Source: Lumbricus rubellus (Eukaryota > Annelida > Clitellata > Crassiclitellata > Lumbricidae). From it: DNA of 64,000 nucleotides. The DNA lies in NCBI GenBank assembly GCA_945859605.1, contig OX243817.1, positions 19,002,156 to 19,066,155 of the forward strand. Reading direction: 5' to 3'. The position numbers were made by a program, and so were the translations under genes. The notes below the pieces were generated by a model, which saw only the letters and a program-made list of their open reading frames with translations, was not told the DNA's origin and made no database searches. Of this stretch, positions 43,001 through 54,562 are shown one piece after another. How positions within the stretch are numbered: position 1 is the stretch's first letter; each line of letters starts with the position of its first letter.

Positions 43001-44997
43001 TAGTTCCCTGGCAAGCTGGTCTTCCTTCAAGTAAATGTCTGGATCTGTAGTCATGATGAGTCTTTTCGGAGCAACTCTCCCGCTCTCCGTTTCTGGCTCG
43101 TCAAACTTCTTTGAGCGCCGTGGCCTGTCTATGGATATTGATGGACGCTGTTGCTGCTGCTGCTGGTACTGTTGCTGCTGCTGGTACTGTTGCTGCTGGT
43201 ACTGCTGCTGCTGGTACTGTTGCTGCTGCTGGTACTGTTGCTGTTGCTGCTGCTGTTGCTGCTGGTGCACGTGATCTTTCGGCTGCTCTTTGCGCGTCAG
43301 GCAATCGGCGCAGACTAAGACCCTTTTCCCACGAATGTCCTTCTCTTGCACGTATCTGGATATGAGTGATTCCAGACTGTCACGGGATCCAGACTTTGTG
43401 TCCTTCGTCACAGTTTGACTACTCGAAGTTTCGATTACATCCACCTACAATATGCATAGTAAACAAAACTCGAGCATGAGTACTTAGGCGGCAATATTGA
43501 TGTATAGGATCTAGAGATTACCTAATCTAAGCCGTTTGTATCAGAGCCGTAGCTACATTACGTACAATAATCCACTGCTGGTGATAAAGATGTGATTGCT
43601 GATTTTCAGCCGTAGCAAACCGTACCGGTCACTAAAGCTTGGTCCGGTGCTGAATGATCTGTCAATAGTTTGTGCATGCTCTTCAGCTCTAAGATCTGTT
43701 AACCTTCTAATCCATGGCAGCCCCTCAAGACCAATATCGTTAGAGTGTGTTATTTAATCAGGAACCATTGTTCCAATATACTCATTTTTATTATTCGCCT
43801 AAGCTCATCCAACGCTTCTCTGAACTCATGGCTGCCATGGACTTCATCTTTGACCCAGATAGCTGTAATGGTCCGAGCGTATAAGAGTTGCATCTCCGCC
43901 ACAGGGAAATAGAACTCCGTCACTGCCAGTGCCAGTCCCATTAATCGCATCAGTTGTTCTTGCCCCTCATAAAATGTGTTAGTAACATTACATTACCTTA
44001 CGGTACATTACCGGTGTGAGCCTGTGATATAGGCTTCGTATACCTGAAATCTCTGCGGTGGGTCTTGTCTGCAGATACTTTGCATTCCGATCACCGTCCT
44101 GCTGTTGTCAATGTCTTCGCGAGATCTGATCAGTTCCATTCTCAACGTACGTTCCTTGTTCAGCTGGTGCTGGAGACAGTGTTCCCTCTCCTTCGACCAG
44201 TCCAGCGCCACCTTCAAGTCATCGATGACGTCCAACAGTTCTTCCTGCAGTGCACAGCGAATTTATACAAACAACTGCACAGAATGAATACTAATGCGGT
44301 CTCTTGTAACATATACACGGTGCCCCAATTGAACTGATACCCTTTTTGTTTTGGCGATATACTTGTCAATTCTAAATGAAACTCTACAAAATTTCAGAGA
44401 TTGTAAGAGGAATAAATTATCAATGTTTCCTGAAAATGTTATCTAATTCTACCAACAGAGTAATGAAGTTTCCCGTAATGCTCCGCTAGCCCATTATGCC
44501 CCGCTCTCCTCTACCTCTTTTACGGCAGCCGTTTCTTTGCTCTTGGCGATCATTTTCTGCTGCTGCGCTGCTCTCCCCTGCATCCTCTGCGCTGCCAGGT
44601 CTTCCTCCATCTCTTCGATGGTCGTTCGTCCAGCGTTCAACTCCATCTCAAGGCGGTGCTTCAGCGAACGCAGTTCTCGCAGTGCCAACTGGCAACCATG
44701 GCAACGGCTCTGCGACATTGTCTCCAATTGGAGGCAGCAGGACTTTGGGTCGGACTTAAGACAGGAAGTGCGATAACGATTCGGCGATTCGACGACTTTC
44801 CCTCGAGTCTACGAAAAGTCAAAAGAATATTCGGTGAAAAGAAATGCATTGAATCGTGTACGCAACAAAAGCTTTCAGGACAGCAGATGAAGAGGCATTA
44901 TTCAACTATTGGTGCGCGTCTCCCTCCCTCCTTCCCTCCCTCCCTCCCTCCCTCCCTCCCTCCCCCCCTCCCTCCCTCCCTCCCTCCCTCCCTCCCT

Positions 44998-45053
<56 letters not shown>

Positions 45054-48000
45054 TTCCTTCTCCTTCCTCTGCCATCCCACCCTTCCACCTCTAAGTTTAC
45101 ATTGTCTTATAAATAGGCCACAACTGTTAATTCTTCTGCCACAAGTTGATCAGATTTATTTTACTGCTGAGCACGACAACTGAACAAGACAACGCACGCA
45201 GACACCAATATTTTGCTATTTACTATGTGAGGCCGAATGACGAATTCTTTCTTCAGTTCATAATGACGTAGATCCATAGAAATCGTGTCTTCCCATTTGT
45301 CGTTGACATATTTTTGGAAATAAAACGATATCAAACGCTCATGCAATGCCACAGATAGGGTTATGGCACCACGTATACAACGTCATGGATGTTGTTATGG
45401 CCAGGGCCGGATTTAGGCATGTTCAACATGTTCGGCCGAACAGGGGCCCCCACACTCTCCACACTTTAGGGGGCCCCCACAAAATGTATGAAAAAAATTT
45501 TGGGGGGAAAATTTCGACGAAACCACTAATTTCCGCGAAATTTCGCGAGATGACCATTAAAAAAAGGTCATCAACTTTTTGGCGGATGAAATGGTATGTT
45601 TTCCCGAACATTTTGGCCAGATGACTAAAAAAAGGTCATCAACTTTTTTGGTGGATGAAATGGTATGTTTTCCCGAAGGTCATCAACTTTTTTGGCGGAT
45701 GAAATTGTATGGTTTTCCCGAAAATTTTGGCCAGATGACTAAAAAAAAGGTCATCAACTTTTTGGGCGGATGAAATGGTATGATTTTCCCGAAATTTTTC
45801 CGGACAGGGCCCCCACAAATTTTTTCGAACAGGGCCTCCACATTGCTTAATCCGGCCCTGGTTATGGCATCGCATGCAACGCCACAGAAAGGGTTAAAGC
45901 GTCACCTGTAAATCCACAGAAAGGGTCAAAGCTCGAGAGAGATATTGTAGGAAGTCAACCATGTTATATTCGACCATTAAGTCGTTTAGAATCTTTTTGT
46001 TTACCACGGTTTTCGTGGAAGCTCTTTATCTAATGAGTCCTCTGTTGCGTTTTCATCAGACTAACCGAGTGCCGCCATCTTTTCTTCTGCTAACATAATT
46101 ATGATGGGCTAACATAAAAAATTATTACGGTACCTTTGAGGCTTTGGTCAGACATCTATTATCTCAGCCTGGTTTTAATCCTAAGATGTCGTCGGCCAAT
46201 GCAAGTATTGAGTCTAGATATATATACAAATATTTATTTATTTATTTAGGGATGGAAAGATAAAACGAGAGTGGAAAAGAGGCTGAGCGAGGGTATAGAT
46301 GGAAAAGTGCACAGTTTTTTTACTGAAAAGGAGGAAGAAAGAGACAGGTCGTAACTATGCGGAATATGGCAGCTTGGTAAAAACATTGCAGAATCTTTCA
46401 CATTAGAGTTTCTTCATCATCAGTGGCGGCGCCAGGATTTCAGAGTTTGGGGGGGGGGCTGAACTCGCGGAGGAAATTTTCCATTTTCAATGCCAAAATT
46501 TCTGACGACCTTTTAAAGTCATCTGGCTGGTTCATTTTTTGGAGTGGCGCTAATCGTCTAAATATTCTATTTTTACATGGAAAAATGGATGGCCTTTTTG
46601 GAGGGCTTAACCCCTAGCCCCCCTAGCGCCGCTACTGATCATCATCTTCTTCTTTTTCTTTGGTTCTTTGTCTTTCTTTGCAGGTTCGTACATCCAATGG
46701 CGCCATTCGTCACAATTTCCGGTTCTCTTTTTCAACCTACTGTAGCCCTCCTCCATCATCCAGTCCAAAAACATCATCCTACCTCTTGTCTTTTTACCCA
46801 CCATTCTTCCCTCGATTATGGCTCTTAGGAGAGAGTAAATCCCCTCATGCTGTTACACAACCAGTTTATCTGCCTGCTTCTGATGATTCTATCAGGAATT
46901 TTCTTTCGTTCGCCATTTGCAGCATCTCTTCATTTGTTCTGCGTTCCGTCCAGCTAAATTTTTCCATCATTCGCAATATATCCACATCTGAAACGCATCC
47001 AATCTGTTGGTAGGCCTGTCTTTTTCCTCATGGTCCAAGTTTCGATTCCGTAGAGCACCACATTCCATAATCATTGTCTTGATCATTCTCTTTTCAGATT
47101 CCTATTTAACTTCCCTCTCAGCAATTGCTTTCCTTTACAGAAGGCAACTTTCCCATAGCAATTCTTCTGGTAGCCTACCAGAAGTTGTTTAAGCTGCATG
47201 TAAATCGCTTAAACTCTTTCAATCGCAAGGACTCCGTCGTCAGTTTGAGAGCCTAATATTACATCAGATTAAATAGCCTAAGCACAGACAGGTGCACATC
47301 CCAGGGGCGGATCCAGGATTTCTGGTTAGGGGGGGCGTAAGTGCTACATACATACATGCATACATACATACATACATACATACATACATACATACATACA
47401 TACATACATACATACATACATACATACATACATACATACATACATACATACATACATACATACATACATACATACATACATACATACATAGGCATATAAG
47501 CCCACACACATACATGCATTTGTTCGGCACAGTGGTGAAGGGGTATAGGCCTAATTATTATACACCGTGAGGCATAAAAAGCAAAGCCCCTAGAAAAATT
47601 GTTATAATTTTAACAATATTCAAGCAATGTCAATGAAATTCTGGACAATTATAGCCAAATAGCAGGCAATGTAAAAAGATAATGAATTTGTACTCAAACT
47701 GTCTGCCTTTAGCTTCTACGCATGCGCGAAGTCCCTTAATTGCGCCATTCACGCACCGCCTAGTCAATAAATTCGCTGAACACATTGCTGGAAAATGTAA
47801 AATTCAGAGTTCTCGAATTTCAGGTAGAAGGCCTTCCATGAGTAAAAACATCTCTGTAGTGTTGGCCGTTGATTGTACCCCCCGGTTTAACAAAGTGAAT
47901 TGACGTGCGCCCCAGAGAAGAAGCACCGACTGATACCATTTGGGATTTGCTAAACGTCGGACGTGTGCGTAAAAGGTGGTCGGCTGCAATATCTCCCTTT

Positions 48001-48474
48001 CGAGTTCCAACTGCGACATAGGCCTACAGAGGATCATTTTGAGTATTGGTACGAGAAGCAGGAAATGGTGTACAAAACCACAGTCCGTGATGTTGAAGAT
48101 CTTCGTAAGAGAATCATGCAAGCTTGGAACTATCTTGACCAGCGAATTATTGATTCGGCGGTGCGTGAATGGCGCAAGCGACTTCGCGCATACGTAGAAG
48201 CTAAAGGCGGACAGTTTGAGTACAAACTGAAAATCTGTTTACATTGCCTGCTATTTGGCTATAAATTTCCTGAATTTCATTGACATTGTTTGAATATTGT
48301 TACAATTATAACAATTTTTCTAGGGGCTTTGTTTTTTATGCCTCACGGTGTAGTATGCATGTATGTATATATGTATGTATGTATGCATGTATGTATGTAT
48401 GTATGTATGTATGTATGTATGTATGTATGTATGTATGTATGTATGCATGTATGTATGTATGCATGCATGCATGC

Positions 48475-48505
<31 letters not shown>

Positions 48506-51500
48506 AATAATATAGTCGATGCCAATTTATCATACGATTATTAACATAGTAATGATAGAAATTGAATACACTAGTATTTGTATAAAAATAGATTCAATAA
48601 GCAAGGGATGCGCCTCATCCATGGACCGCACGCCCCTGAGCGTTAAGAGAATGATTATATGAGTAATCTTTGATACATTTAATTTCTGCTGAAGAGCTCC
48701 CATGACCCGACCTGCTGAAATTGCAGTTCTAGGCCTATATCCTTGATTTGCATTTGTCCATAATATCGGCAGCTGAACGCTTTCGGCGGCTATAATCAGC
48801 ACGACGAATTTCAAATTTATAATGATAATCATATGCCATCTTTTGAGATTTAGGCCTAAGATAGGCTTATGTCTTACCAACGGCAGTCGGCTTTTTCGCG
48901 AATGATAAAACTGCTTGTTTTAAGCCGTTTTGACGGCGGACCACCAGACATATTTTTTAATTGACCAATTTCTATTTACGGTACGTAAATTTTGTCTGTA
49001 CATGAACTTTGTGAATGACGTAACGGCAAAAGTCATTGGTCACGTGGGCAGCGTCTGCTAGCAACTCAGGTAAGTAGGTGAGAGAGCTCCGGTAAGAGCA
49101 GCTCCATTCTGCCGGTCCAGCTACTTAAAACATCATATTCCCAAATTGCAATTATATTAGTTTTAGGTCAGTTTAGTTTGAGAACATTTGCTGAGGTTTA
49201 GGGGGGGCGTACGCCGGCTCCACCCCCTCTGAATCCGCGCCTGCATCCCATAGATGGCAATCATCCCATAACATGAATAAGATCACACGAATAACATAAC
49301 AGAAGTTACATAACCACGGGTAAAGAACAAAAAGGTGAATGATGCAAATCAGTTACTTCCGCCGCCTGTCCTTGAGCTACGAGCTCGCAGAAAAAATATA
49401 TTGAGTTTCGTCAGACGCGAAATTTCATATACGGTAGTGCGCATGAGTGCAACATACAATATGGTTGTTGCCGGCGTTGTCATTGACGCAGATGTTGTAT
49501 GCTTTGTTGCTTTGCTAATCGAATAACACTCGGCTTTCAGAAGTCTTTTCAGCCGCAGGAAACTCGCCTTTTGTATAAGTCTATTCAAGACGCGAATACA
49601 ATTACATTGGAAGCATATCGTCTTACAGAATAGATACTATGTCACGTGGTTGTATCAGGATATCGCCTCCACGCCTCTCTGCGCTCCTCTTCCAACTGTA
49701 TCTGCGAACAACTCCTTTGACGACGTATAGAGACTTATGCAGCGCTCGTAAATAAATTTAGATCATCACAAGGAAACATTGCCAATATTCGCCATGGGTA
49801 TTAGACAGAACCTATACGGTCTATATACATAGGCCTACGGGCCTCAGCTGTGAACTTGGGCCCTAGAGGGAGGCTCATATATTTATGGGAATGTTGGCAT
49901 AGCCGGAGTCTTACGTTCAGCTTTAAGTAGCGAGAGTTTTATTAATTTTTTATGTGGTGCATATGACCACTCAGGAGTCTAACAAATTACGCTAGCTTTA
50001 GAGCGCATTCGATACATGTTTTGGATGCTTCACCCACCTGGCCATCGCACCCGTTCTGCCAGATTGCAGGTTGACAGCAATCGTATCTCCTCGTTTCCAA
50101 CTGATCGATCACGCCTTGATATTTCTCGAGCGCTATAACAAAAAGAAATACACACATGCATGGCATGACAGACAATGCATGACGTGCATGCATGTCCCCT
50201 CTCCTTCTTATTACTCCGTCCACGTCCTTTCCATCTCTTCAGAAACTCATACCCAAACTCATCTGATCCTCCACCTTCCAATTCCCGACCCATACGACAA
50301 CCGCCTTAACAGTTTCTCTATATACCCCTCTGATCCTCTGGCTAACTTATGGACAAATTCCCCTCAGACTTAGCGCAGCGCTCGCGAATAAGCTGGTGCC
50401 CTTCCTCTGGCTTCGTGTGGCGCTTTAAAAATTTGGAGATGACGATTACGATTGCATCTTTGCGCACTACAAGCTGTATATAAAAAAGGTCAAAGGAAAT
50501 GATTAATTCTAAAACGACCATTGGCCAAGCTACACTTTATACTATAGGCAGCGCGCCATACAAACCTATAATTAATTTTCGAACTAATTGGATTTTCAGT
50601 GACATCACCATGAAAGCAAAAGATGTAGAGGCCTGATGAGGCGCGCATACAGCTCATAACATTCATATATTTGCTTCCACACACAATCCACTTAATATTT
50701 TTTGCTTCAGCAATTTATCTGCCACAGGATGTCTGCTATGGTTTGAAGATGCTATAGTGGGCTGGACGGCAGTGGACGCTCACTCGCGGTCACCTAAGTT
50801 GGGTTCTCGTAGTCATCGCTCTCTCTCTCTCTCTTCGCTCTGCGGCTCATGGAGATCTGCTGGTTCCTTCCGCCCGCTCCTCTATTATTCAGCGTCGCGC
50901 ATTCTCAGTCGTTGGTTTGTCCAGCTGTTTAGAATGTAACGCTGGAATTGCCACACCTACAGTGTACCTCAGGATTCCTCTGGTCACACATGTAACAACT
51001 ACCTGCTTAAAGTCTGTCTCTTTAATCCGCTAGGGTATGGCCTGGAACGCCTCTGAGTATAGAAATCTTGAAGAGCGTTATGCACATTACATTCTGAATG
51101 GAATGAATTTAGATCTGACGCATGCAACCCTACGCAGAGGTCAACGAGATGTTTGACCTGACTGACCTTGAGTGTTTCTTCCGTCGGTGATGGGAAGCAT
51201 TCTGCACTTGGCCAGACACTGCGTGGCGGCACAGCAGACGTCTGCTGGACCGAGAGATGATGACGTATGACCGGATGTCGACCTCGTTGGGTCATCTCCT
51301 TGACGGATCCGGAAGTGACCACTTTGTCCAGCGATCCGTCCGACCCGAGTGACGTAGGCAAAGTGGTAGGAATCGTCGTCACTCGCTCGCAGAGGGCGCT
51401 GCACGTCAAACGGAAAAAGAATGGTTAAATAATGGACAGCAGATAATAGATGATGGATGGATAGATGGATGGATGGATGGATGGATGGATGGATGGACAG

Positions 51501-52402
51501 GATGGATGGACAGGATGGATGGATGGGGTGGATGGATGGGATGGATGGACGAATGGGATGGGATGGGGTAGACGGATGGGTGGGTGGACGGACAAACAGC
51601 CAGACTGATAGACAGATAGATAAAGTTATTTTATGCAATAATTTAAAAAAAATACAGACGGCCTCTAAGCTCTTGAATAATGATCACCTGGTGATAAACG
51701 ATGCTTGAAGGTTCTTAGGCAGGGAACACAGATGCCAAGCCGATTAGAAGATCTAAGATTCAACAGCTAAATGGTATAGAGACGGGACAAAGCATGAGAT
51801 CACAAAGATATACTTCGTGGCAATTAAAACTCACTTGGTAGGTCTGTTTAAGAACCAAAACAATGAATACTGAATTATGTACGGGCATAGAGAGTGGGTC
51901 AGAGAAATTGTTTGGTCGTTTAATGTGGAAATGTATGAGTTGCGTTGCAGGTTCGAATCCATCTCAAGCCACCGCGTTGGGACATTGAGCAAGTCCTTCA
52001 CTCGCAATTGCTCAGACGCATTGGCGTGAAACTCCGATGCAGTGTCCGCGCTGTAGTCGGAAGCGCCTCTGAGCAGTAGAGAGCTTGAATGACCGCTATA
52101 GAAATGAATAAATTTTAAAAATTAAATTTAAATAAAGTATTGTTGACCTTGATCTGATCTGGGCGGAAGTAAAGCATCCTGCGTCTGTGTCCTGCCCCGC
52201 TGACCTTCGGGTCTTCCGTGGCCGCCCACTCATATCCAACCAACTCGCAGGCGTCGTCCGTGCACCGGAAGAGCCCCACCCAGTCGCCAGGTGTCGCCAC
52301 ATAGCTGGTCGACAGACGGTAGCGAACGCTACAGGCCCTACCGGAAGTGACGACGGCTTCCGGTGGGTTGAGGTCGTCGAAGGTGACCTCTTCGTGGGTC
52401 AT
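40001..52402 (-). CDS. SKICH-domain coiled-coil protein with very long disordered tail (CALCOCO/TAX1BP1-like), 1,488 aa
   Basis: Six exons: 52402-52148, 51398-51167, 50132-50038, 44754-44515, 44244-44044, 43444-40001. Their 4,467 nt is 1,489 codons with stop, and all phases match. Residues 4-116 form a SKICH domain: VTFDDL start, [18 protein letters not shown], then [22 protein letters not shown], split by the first intron. This domain typifies the NDP52/CALCOCO/TAX1BP1 autophagy receptors and some inositol phosphatases. Residues about 200-340 are heptad-rich coiled coil ([40 protein letters not shown]). The last exon encodes 1,147 residues, mostly Ser/Thr/Pro/Glu-rich and apparently disordered, with CADC and a Gln/Tyr tract at about 402-440. 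I see no C-terminal zinc finger of the TAX1BP1 type. Vertebrate relatives are 450-800 aa. Joining the SKICH exons to the tail rests on phase and order, not transcripts; a separate downstream gene is the alternative. Confidence 0.75.
43147..43266 (-). repeat. CAG/CAA repeat encoding a Gln-Tyr tract
   Basis: In the large last exon of the SKICH gene. The coding strand is CAG/CAA with TAC inserted every five or six codons, giving runs of Q broken by single Y residues over about 39 residues. Confidence 0.92.
44920..45052. repeat. CCCT then CT microsatellite
   Basis: (TCCC)n for about 75 bp followed by (TC)n for about 48 bp. Confidence 0.97.
45402..45860. mobile_element. hAT-type MITE with internal tandem array and perfect 8-bp target duplication
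   Basis: Ends CAGGGCCGGATTTAG and CTTAATCCGGCCCTG, flanked by GTTATGGC at 45394-45401 and 45861-45868. The interior holds about four tandem units containing GGTCATCAACTTTTTTGGCG and GGATGAAATGGTATGTTTTC. Non-coding, 459 bp. CAGGGCCGGATTA ends are common among hAT non-autonomous elements. Confidence 0.93.
46421..46637. mobile_element. 217-bp TIR MITE
   Basis: Starts CAGTGGCGGCGCCAGG and ends CTAGCGCCGCTACTG. A G-run near the left end and a C-rich right end continue the pairing. Flanks are TCATCAT-like on both sides, but this simple sequence makes the duplication ambiguous. The end type resembles the outer element at 47302-49243. Confidence 0.7.
46640..47180 (-). mobile_element. LINE ORF2 C-terminal relic
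   Basis: On the - strand, broken frames show a [15 protein letters not shown] segment, comparable to the SWTEKRTNES segment of the LINE copies at 28052 and 33331, followed by a WVKRQE-like stretch. Frameshifts and stops interrupt it throughout. It probably belongs to another, older non-LTR lineage. Confidence 0.5.
47340..47492. repeat. CATA tetranucleotide array (left arm)
   Basis: About 150 bp of ACATACATACAT, paired in inverted orientation with the TATG array at 48354-48502. Confidence 0.97.
47561..48352 (+). mobile_element. Tc1/mariner-like element with 115-bp inverted repeats and transposase remnant
   Basis: TA-flanked inverted repeats of about 115 bp begin CACCGTGAGGCATAAAAA and are about 90% alike between 47563-47677 and 48238-48350. 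The + strand interior (about 48070-48225) reads [15 protein letters not shown], then [19 protein letters not shown], which matches the conserved C-terminal end of Tc1-like transposases. The catalytic DDE part is missing or scrambled, so this is a deletion derivative. Confidence 0.82.
48354..48502. repeat. TATG tetranucleotide array (right arm)
   Basis: About 145 bp of ATGTATGTATG with occasional GCATGC variants, inverted relative to the CATA array at 47340-47492. Confidence 0.97.
50362..50455 (+). repeat. Interspersed repeat Y, copy 3
   Basis: Shares GACTTAGCGCAGCGCTCGCG, CTCTGGCTTCG and GGCGCTTTAAAAAT with the copies at 10950 and 26236, in an intron of the SKICH gene. Confidence 0.6.
51452..51615. 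repeat. GGAT tetranucleotide microsatellite
   Basis: (ATGG)n-rich run of about 160 bp, 55 bp upstream (gene sense) of SKICH exon 2. Confidence 0.93.
51946..52112 (+). mobile_element. SINE family A, 5'-truncated
   Basis: Begins at the B box (GGTTCGAATCC), then AAGTCCTTCACTCGCAATTG, GGCGTGAAACTCCGATGCAG and GGAAGCGCCTCTGAGCAG, ending about 36 bp from the SKICH exon at 52148. Confidence 0.75.
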
Positions 52403-52689
52403 TTTTGATGCAGCGACGAAACGGAACGACTCTTCATTAACGACGACTCACCCTCTATCTCTCTCCCTCTCTCTGGTTGACCTGATTGATTACACACAAG
52501 AATGTTGTGCTATTTATACGCATGCATAACTGGATTATAGGTCATGTTAATCGTAAGCATTATTTTATATAGTATAGCACCACTTGAAGAGAAATTTCTC
52601 AGAGGTGCTACCGACTTGATAGCTCCAAACGAAAATCTAAGAGAATGCTTTCGGATAAGGGGCAAATGAAAGACAAAGAAGTCATGTGA

Positions 52690-52828
52690 CTGAACGGTCA
52701 TAGACGGCGTCCATGCACTTCTTTTAAAATCTGAGAAGTGAACGCCGTCCAGCTGCCACTTATTGGCCATCACAGCCTGAAAAAGTAAGCGGGCGTCCAG
52801 ACACTTCTTTTTCTACACTTTAAGCATT
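52690..52828. repeat. Interspersed repeat X, copy 2
   Basis: Carries CGGTCATAGACGGCGTCCA, TTGGCCATCACAGCCTGAAA and CACTTCTTTTTCTACACTTT in the same order as 11888-12058. Confidence 0.65.
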
Positions 52829-53910
52829 GCAGTTCTAGGTAACCTATTCCTGAAAGATGGACCGACCATAGCGAAGCCTTTATGCAGGACTGTGGAAGTT
52901 CAAGCCAAGGGAACAAACAGGTCACCTTGCGTTGCAGGGCGAAGGAATCTACGACCTGGAACGGATGACTCCGGCACACGAAGCTCCCTAGTTGATAAAT
53001 CGTTATAATGATTGACTAATGAATGACAATTTTTTTTACATATGATTGATTGATCGATTGCCTGTTTGTTTATTTGATTGATTGATCGATCGATTGATAA
53101 AAACCCAGATTTTCATCCATTGACTGAACACAATGTCAGCAAATGCTTTTTCGTCTGGGCTAATAGGCTAGTTATATAGCTAATAGACAAAATCACTAGG
53201 GACGAGACAGAAGTTTGAGTCGTGCACCCTTCATGAACCTGCACCGGGTTGCTCCCTTTGCCTGCCCCCGTTGGTCACTTACGTGACAGATTGGTCTTTG
53301 TGAAGTGACGGGTCTAAACAGACGATCCGTCATTTCACCACAGAGAGGGGGTCAGCTCTCTGTCTGTCTGTCTGTCTGTCCAACTCTCTCTCTCTCTTTC
53401 TCTCTGTCTCTCTCTCTCTTTCCGCTGCCACGTCCGGTGTCCAAAAATTGCGCAGACGAATTCTAAACGATCATCAATATGTCGTCATTCATCTATTACG
53501 ACAACCGATGAAGACTGCCATGGCGGTCTACATGTATATATTACCGTACTCTGTATACTTTAAGTAGCGCATAATTATTTGAAACCGGTTTGATTTAGAC
53601 ACAACATATAGATCACAACAAGTTCATAAATGAGTATGATGGGACTGAAAGACGGGAGAAATAGATTTCATTATCTATTATTTCCTCCGTATTTGACGAA
53701 TTACACGGACAGTCACGGAGAATTTTCCTCGCTTTGCTCTAGCCCGCTTTCAAAGCACACAATGGACGCATAATTATAGCTTCACCCACAACGTAAGCAT
53801 CATTATGTAAGATATAATATTATCGCAGATCATTCCAAAGGCGTATTGCTGAGTTGGATATAGCCTAGATGGCTCGATTGCAGAACTTCAGATGACTCGT
53901 AACCGGCGGT

Positions 53911-54082
<172 letters not shown>

Positions 54083-54094
54083 GCGGGTGATCGG

Positions 54095-54212
54095 GTAGAG
54101 TGGGTGGCTGGGTGGTGAAGAGATCGCGAAGATATCTGGGCTGGAAGTATTGTAGGGAGTTGTAGGTTAAGAAGAGAACTTTGAAGTGGATTCGCTCTGA
54201 GATTTTCAACCA
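54095..54212 (-). mobile_element. LINE ORF2 relic
   Basis: The - frame reads RIHFKVLFLTYNSLQ then PRYLRDLF, resembling the RIxFKxLxLTYKxLxxxxPxYLxDL motif of jockey/CR1-like LINE proteins. It is cut by the adjacent GA repeat. Confidence 0.55.
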
Positions 54213-54469
54213 GTGAAGTGACTTGAGGATGTGGGGTGATATGATGATGTTTTGGTGTTCTGGTGACGGCTCTGGCTAGATAATTTTGAATGAGTTTCAG
54301 GCGCTCAAGGGACCAAAATAAAAAGGAATTAGCCGTAGCCTACTTTTATTAAAGGATATTTTTTTGATAGAATCAGTGACAGTCAGCAGCCGCTGGCAAT
54401 AATATTATTCCTGATTCACTAGATAAAAATTATATGACTCATTGGAAAAAATATATTTGGGGGACAACC

Positions 54470-54562
54470 CGTCATTAGCGCAAGGGTCAAAAGCGCGCCG
54501 TCAAAATCGCGAACCGTCAAAACGCAAAAGACAAATGCGCGCCGACAATAGCGCGCATTCAA
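54470..54562. repeat. Iterated GCGC-GTCAAAA motif array
   Basis: Repeats of GTCAAAAGCGCG, GTCAAAATCGCG, GTCAAAACGC and GACAATAGCGCGC. A related inverted motif (GCACTTTTGTCGGCGC) lies at 55115-55131, so the two may be ends of one element of about 650 bp. Confidence 0.5.

Larger units (their letters stand above)
47302..49243. mobile_element. 1.9-kb TIR element hosting a nested Tc1-like element
   Basis: Outer ends CAGGGGCGGATCCAGGA (left) and TCTGAATCCGCGCCTG (right) are imperfect inverted repeats, flanked by CATCC (47297-47301 and 49244-49248). Runs of G next to both ends match each other in inverted orientation (GGGGGGGCGT on both sides). The inner region contains tetranucleotide arrays and the insertion at 47561-48352. 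Confidence 0.6.
44755..50037. other. Large SKICH-gene intron filled with transposons
   Basis: The 5.3 kb intron between coding exons 50132-50038 and 44754-44515 contains a CCCT/CT microsatellite, an hAT MITE, another TIR MITE, a LINE relic and a nested pair of DNA transposons, each listed separately. I found no additional exon in it. Confidence 0.6.

Noticed and set aside
43750..43965. Open 71-codon - strand frame ([21 protein letters not shown]) inside the SKICH-gene intron, opening after an AG in phase and ending in TAA
   Set aside because: It could be an alternative terminal exon, but the acceptor is weak, no family is recognisable, and the flanking exons join in frame without it.
51457..51708. 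Frames of [12 protein letters not shown] repeats near SKICH exon 2
   Set aside because: They come from a GGAT tetranucleotide repeat, not a protein repeat domain.
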